Assembly: GCA_012841485.1 (NCBI GenBank)
Contig: DUUU01000014.1
Coordinates: 1 to 6,346, forward strand
Direction: 5' to 3'
Source of the DNA: Armatimonadota bacterium
GTDB taxonomy: Bacteria; Armatimonadota; JAAZEB01
Length of the DNA: 6,346 nucleotides
Shown: piece after piece, positions 4,199 to 6,346 of the stretch
Layout of the letters: the number at the start of each line of letters is the position of its first letter
How positions within the stretch are numbered: the first letter of the stretch is position 1
The notes under the pieces: model-generated
Told to the model about the DNA's origin: nothing
What the model saw: the letters and a program-made list of their open reading frames with translations, nothing else
Database searches by the model: none
Made by a program: the position numbers and the translations under genes

Positions 4199-6346
4199 TC
4201 ACTTGAGCTCGACAAGCTCGATCTGGTCAAACCACGCCGCCTTGCTGTTGCCGCGGTAGAGGTAAACGGCGGAGGAGCGCGGGCTCGGATGGGAGGTGAA
4301 CTCGGTGGTGAACTCCTGCCACTCGTTCGCCTTGCCACCCGCGCCGACCGACGCGCTGACGCGGAACTTCGAGCCCTCCTCATATTCGATCATCGAAACG
4401 CGCGTGTCGGATCCGGCGGTGTCGCGCTTGATGCGCGCGCTGAGCCGGTAGCGCGTTGCGGGCTTGATCGGAGTGAGGAGGTTCACGAAGCCGGTGCCGC
4501 CCTGCCCCTGGTCCTCCAGCTTCAGGCAGTGCTTCCCTTGTGCCGGCTCTTCCAGGCAGGGAGAGGCCGGCCAGTAGGCGAGGTGGCCGTCGGGGCGAAG
4601 GCGCTCCATGTCGCCGTTGACGAGCGGCGGGCAGAGAAGCGACCAGACGCTCGTCTTTCCACCGGGCCACTGGAGATCGGCGTGAACCTTCTCCCACCCC
4701 TGGAGAGAGGCCAGGCCTCCCTCGGGCTCCCAGGCGCGGCGCTCGACGGCGGGCGATTCCTCGGGGCGCGGGGAATCTACCGCTCTCAGGGTCACGCCGG
4801 CCGGCGCTCGGAGGCGCACGTCGCACTTCTCCTGGCGCCCGGCCGGATAGAAGAGGGTGAGTTCCAACCCGTCGCGCCCCGGCACCTGGATCTGCTCGAG
4901 GATCGGCACCACCCGCAGCGAGGGATCGACCGCGTCCACGAAGAGCACCCCGGCCACAGGCTCGGCGGGCGCTGTGAACGTGATCTGCCCCTGGCCCACC
5001 GGCGTGCTCTGCAGCGGGCGGATCCTTCCATCCAGCGTGAAGAGGTGGGCCGTGGTGATCGCGCGCATGGGGGCAAGGTCCACGGTAATCGTGGCGTCCT
5101 GCTTTAGCCCCTCGTTCAGGAGCGTGATGAGCACGGCGCGGTTACCGCCATCATCGCGCACGAAACGCTTTGCCTGAACCGCGGGGTCGCTTGCGGCGAC
5201 GCCGACGGTATCCACGAAGCGCGCCGGCCAGTCGATGAAGGGCCGCAGGCGCTTGCGCAGCCAGACGAGCTTGCGCACTTGCGCGTGGTAGCCGTGCAGG
5301 TCAAACCGCTCGCCGCAGAGGAAGACGCGCCGGGCCTTCTCGACCTGCGTCCATTTCCAGTAGTGGTTGGAGAAACCATCCACCAGGCAGAGCTCCGGGA
5401 AGGTGTAGCGGAACACCTCCGGGGTTTGCGTGGCGCCGGACATGAGGTGGAAGCCAACCCAGGGTGCCAGGGCATCCTGGCACCCCTCGATGGCGCACGA
5501 GTAATTGGGGTTGATCGCCCGGCCCTCGCGGACGGTGCGCTCCAGCACCGCGGCGGAGCCGGCGGCCCAGCGGTTCTCGCCGTGATGCCCGTGCGCCTCG
5601 TTGAAGCACCGGAATGGCCCGTTACGGCCCATGACATCCCAGTAGAAGCCATCGGCCTCGAAACGTTTGGCATAGACATCGATTGCCCAATGGCGCATCC
5701 ACTCTTGCCAGCCCGGCGACCCCAGGCACATCATCCGGTGCACCATGAAGGGGTGCTCTTTCGGCGGCCTGGCGCCGGGGCGCTCCACGAGGGCGTTTTT
5801 CTCGTAGAAATCGAGGCCTGGGATCGGATACTCCGGAGGAATCGCGGAGCGCGGCGCGGTGCCCAGGTCGTCGGAGACGGAGTGGCTGGGGGTCCAACGC
5901 TCGTACAGGAAGTAGAACATCACGTGCCCGCCGCGGGAGTGGATGTCGCGCACCGCCTGGCGCAGCTGTTCCGGTGTGTCGAAGCGCGGGCTGGGGTAGA
6001 GGAAGGTGATCGCGTGTCCGTGACGCTTTCCATCGGCATCAAACCACATATTGTCGACGGCCTGGCCCTGGACGTGCAGGTAATCCACGCCCATCCACTC
6101 CGCGGAGCGATAGACATCCGGGATTCGCCAGAAGGGGACTCCGTTTTGGACGCCCATCAGGACCCAGCCATCGGCTTCCTGGATCCAGCGCGGCACGTCC
6201 GGGGTTCCAAGCCACTGGCGTGCCCACTCGCGATATCGGTCGGCGGCGATGTGCCAATCGCCCGCGTGTATCAGCAGCACATGTCTGGGGCCTGTCCAGG
6301 TGGTGTTCGGTCGGATCACCACCTCCTGGGAGAGGCTCATATCGAA
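4199..6346 (-). CDS. DUF6259-like glycoside-hydrolase protein with C-terminal carbohydrate-binding-like domain (5' end outside window)
   Basis: Predicted large glycosidase. Numbering is from the Met at 6340. HAGDWHIAADRYREWA (25-40) matches the entry to the catalytic region of DUF6259 proteins as I recall them. A barrel follows (about 55-345), with VDYLHVQGQA (85-94), GHVMFYFLYERW (138-149), ADGFYWDVMG (229-238), HGHHGE (249-254), SCAIEGCQDA (281-290) and LVDGFSNHYW (319-328). D235 and E285 are the best candidates for nucleophile and acid/base. Residues about 380-470 form a beta-sandwich like those ending amylase-type barrels, 480-570 are further beta-rich sequence, and 573-713 (starting LVNGDMERL, ending AWFDQIELVEL) look like a CBM4/9-type jelly roll. 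The frame is open to the window edge (Phe-Asp codons precede the Met), no signal peptide is seen, and family members carry a large N-terminal beta domain, so the true start is almost certainly upstream. It is probably first or early in an operon with the downstream TIM-barrel gene. Substrate unknown. Confidence 0.85.
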   Translation of the reverse strand, partial: FDMSLSQEVVIRPNTTWTGPRHVLLIHAGDWHIAADRYREWARQWLGTPDVPRWIQEADGWVLMGVQNGVPFWRIPDVYRSAEWMGVDYLHVQGQAVDNMWFDADGKRHGHAITFLYPSPRFDTPEQLRQAVRDIHSRGGHVMFYFLYERWTPSHSVSDDLGTAPRSAIPPEYPIPGLDFYEKNALVERPGARPPKEHPFMVHRMMCLGSPGWQEWMRHWAIDVYAKRFEADGFYWDVMGRNGPFRCFNEAHGHHGENRWAAGSAAVLERTVREGRAINPNYSCAIEGCQDALAPWVGFHLMSGATQTPEVFRYTFPELCLVDGFSNHYWKWTQVEKARRVFLCGERFDLHGYHAQVRKLVWLRKRLRPFIDWPARFVDTVGVAASDPAVQAKRFVRDDGGNRAVLITLLNEGLKQDATITVDLAPMRAITTAHLFTLDGRIRPLQSTPVGQGQITFTAPAEPVAGVLFVDAVDPSLRVVPILEQIQVPGRDGLELTLFYPAGRQEKCDVRLRAPAGVTLRAVDSPRPEESPAVERRAWEPEGGLASLQGWEKVHADLQWPGGKTSVWSLLCPPLVNGDMERLRPDGHLAYWPASPCLEEPAQGKHCLKLEDQGQGGTGFVNLLTPIKPATRYRLSARIKRDTAGSDTRVSMIEYEEGSKFRVSASVGAGGKANEWQEFTTEFTSHPSPRSSAVYLYRGNSKAAWFDQIELVELK
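5462..5485 (-). repeat. Perfect 10-bp inverted repeat with 4-base loop inside the DUF6259-like gene
   Basis: GGGTGCCAGG and CCTGGCACCC are exact reverse complements separated by four bases. On the coding strand the 24 bases are exactly codons 286-293 (Gly-Cys-Gln-Asp-Ala-Leu-Ala-Pro), directly after the putative catalytic Glu285. It would form a strong mRNA hairpin. It may simply be chance in GC-rich coding DNA. Confidence 0.6.

Noticed and set aside
3305..5107. 600-codon open frame on the plus strand
   Set aside because: It lies antisense across two genes with clear domain and signal-peptide content and across their 39-bp gap. Its product is low-complexity Arg/Ala/Gly/Leu-rich and shows no domain. 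Long antisense frames are expected at this GC content.

Overview
The window is about 6.3 kb of GC-rich DNA (roughly two thirds G+C by eye) and is almost fully coding. An outer-membrane beta-barrel protein and Sec signal peptides point to a diderm (Gram-negative type) bacterium. A DUF6259-like glycosidase, a second unclassified glycosidase-like protein and an orphan hybrid kinase are a mix often met in environmental polysaccharide degraders of the Planctomycetes, Verrucomicrobia, Lentisphaerae, Hydrogenedentes, Sumerlaeota or Armatimonadetes sort. The phylum cannot be fixed from the sequence alone. No phage genes, transposases, CRISPR arrays, tRNA or rRNA genes were seen.

Left part, 1-2013, plus strand: the 3' portion of a hybrid sensor histidine kinase with the order GAF - PAS - HisKA - HATPase - receiver. 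Its frame is open from the first base and the GAF domain already starts there, so the true start lies outside the window. Then comes a 119-bp convergent gap (2014-2132) with two short inverted repeats.

Right part, all minus strand, read from the right edge leftward. First is a large DUF6259-like glycoside-hydrolase protein with a C-terminal carbohydrate-binding-like domain (6346-4199, 5' end outside the window). After 39 bp comes a secreted protein of 423 residues in which eight TIM-barrel strands can be traced (4159-2888), followed by a stem-loop. A 236-bp gap then precedes a small secreted outer-membrane barrel protein of 172 residues (2651-2133).

The two glycosidase-like genes are probably co-transcribed and may act in sequence on the same environmental glycan outside the cytoplasm. 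The barrel gene probably has its own promoter. The kinase faces the cluster convergently and nothing in the sequence links it to the cluster beyond proximity. The points most worth a second look are the unclassified TIM-barrel enzyme with its HVEPD motif, its pairing with the DUF6259-like protein, and a perfect codon-aligned 10-bp hairpin next to the putative catalytic glutamate of the latter. I saw no clear evidence of a wholly new multi-gene system.
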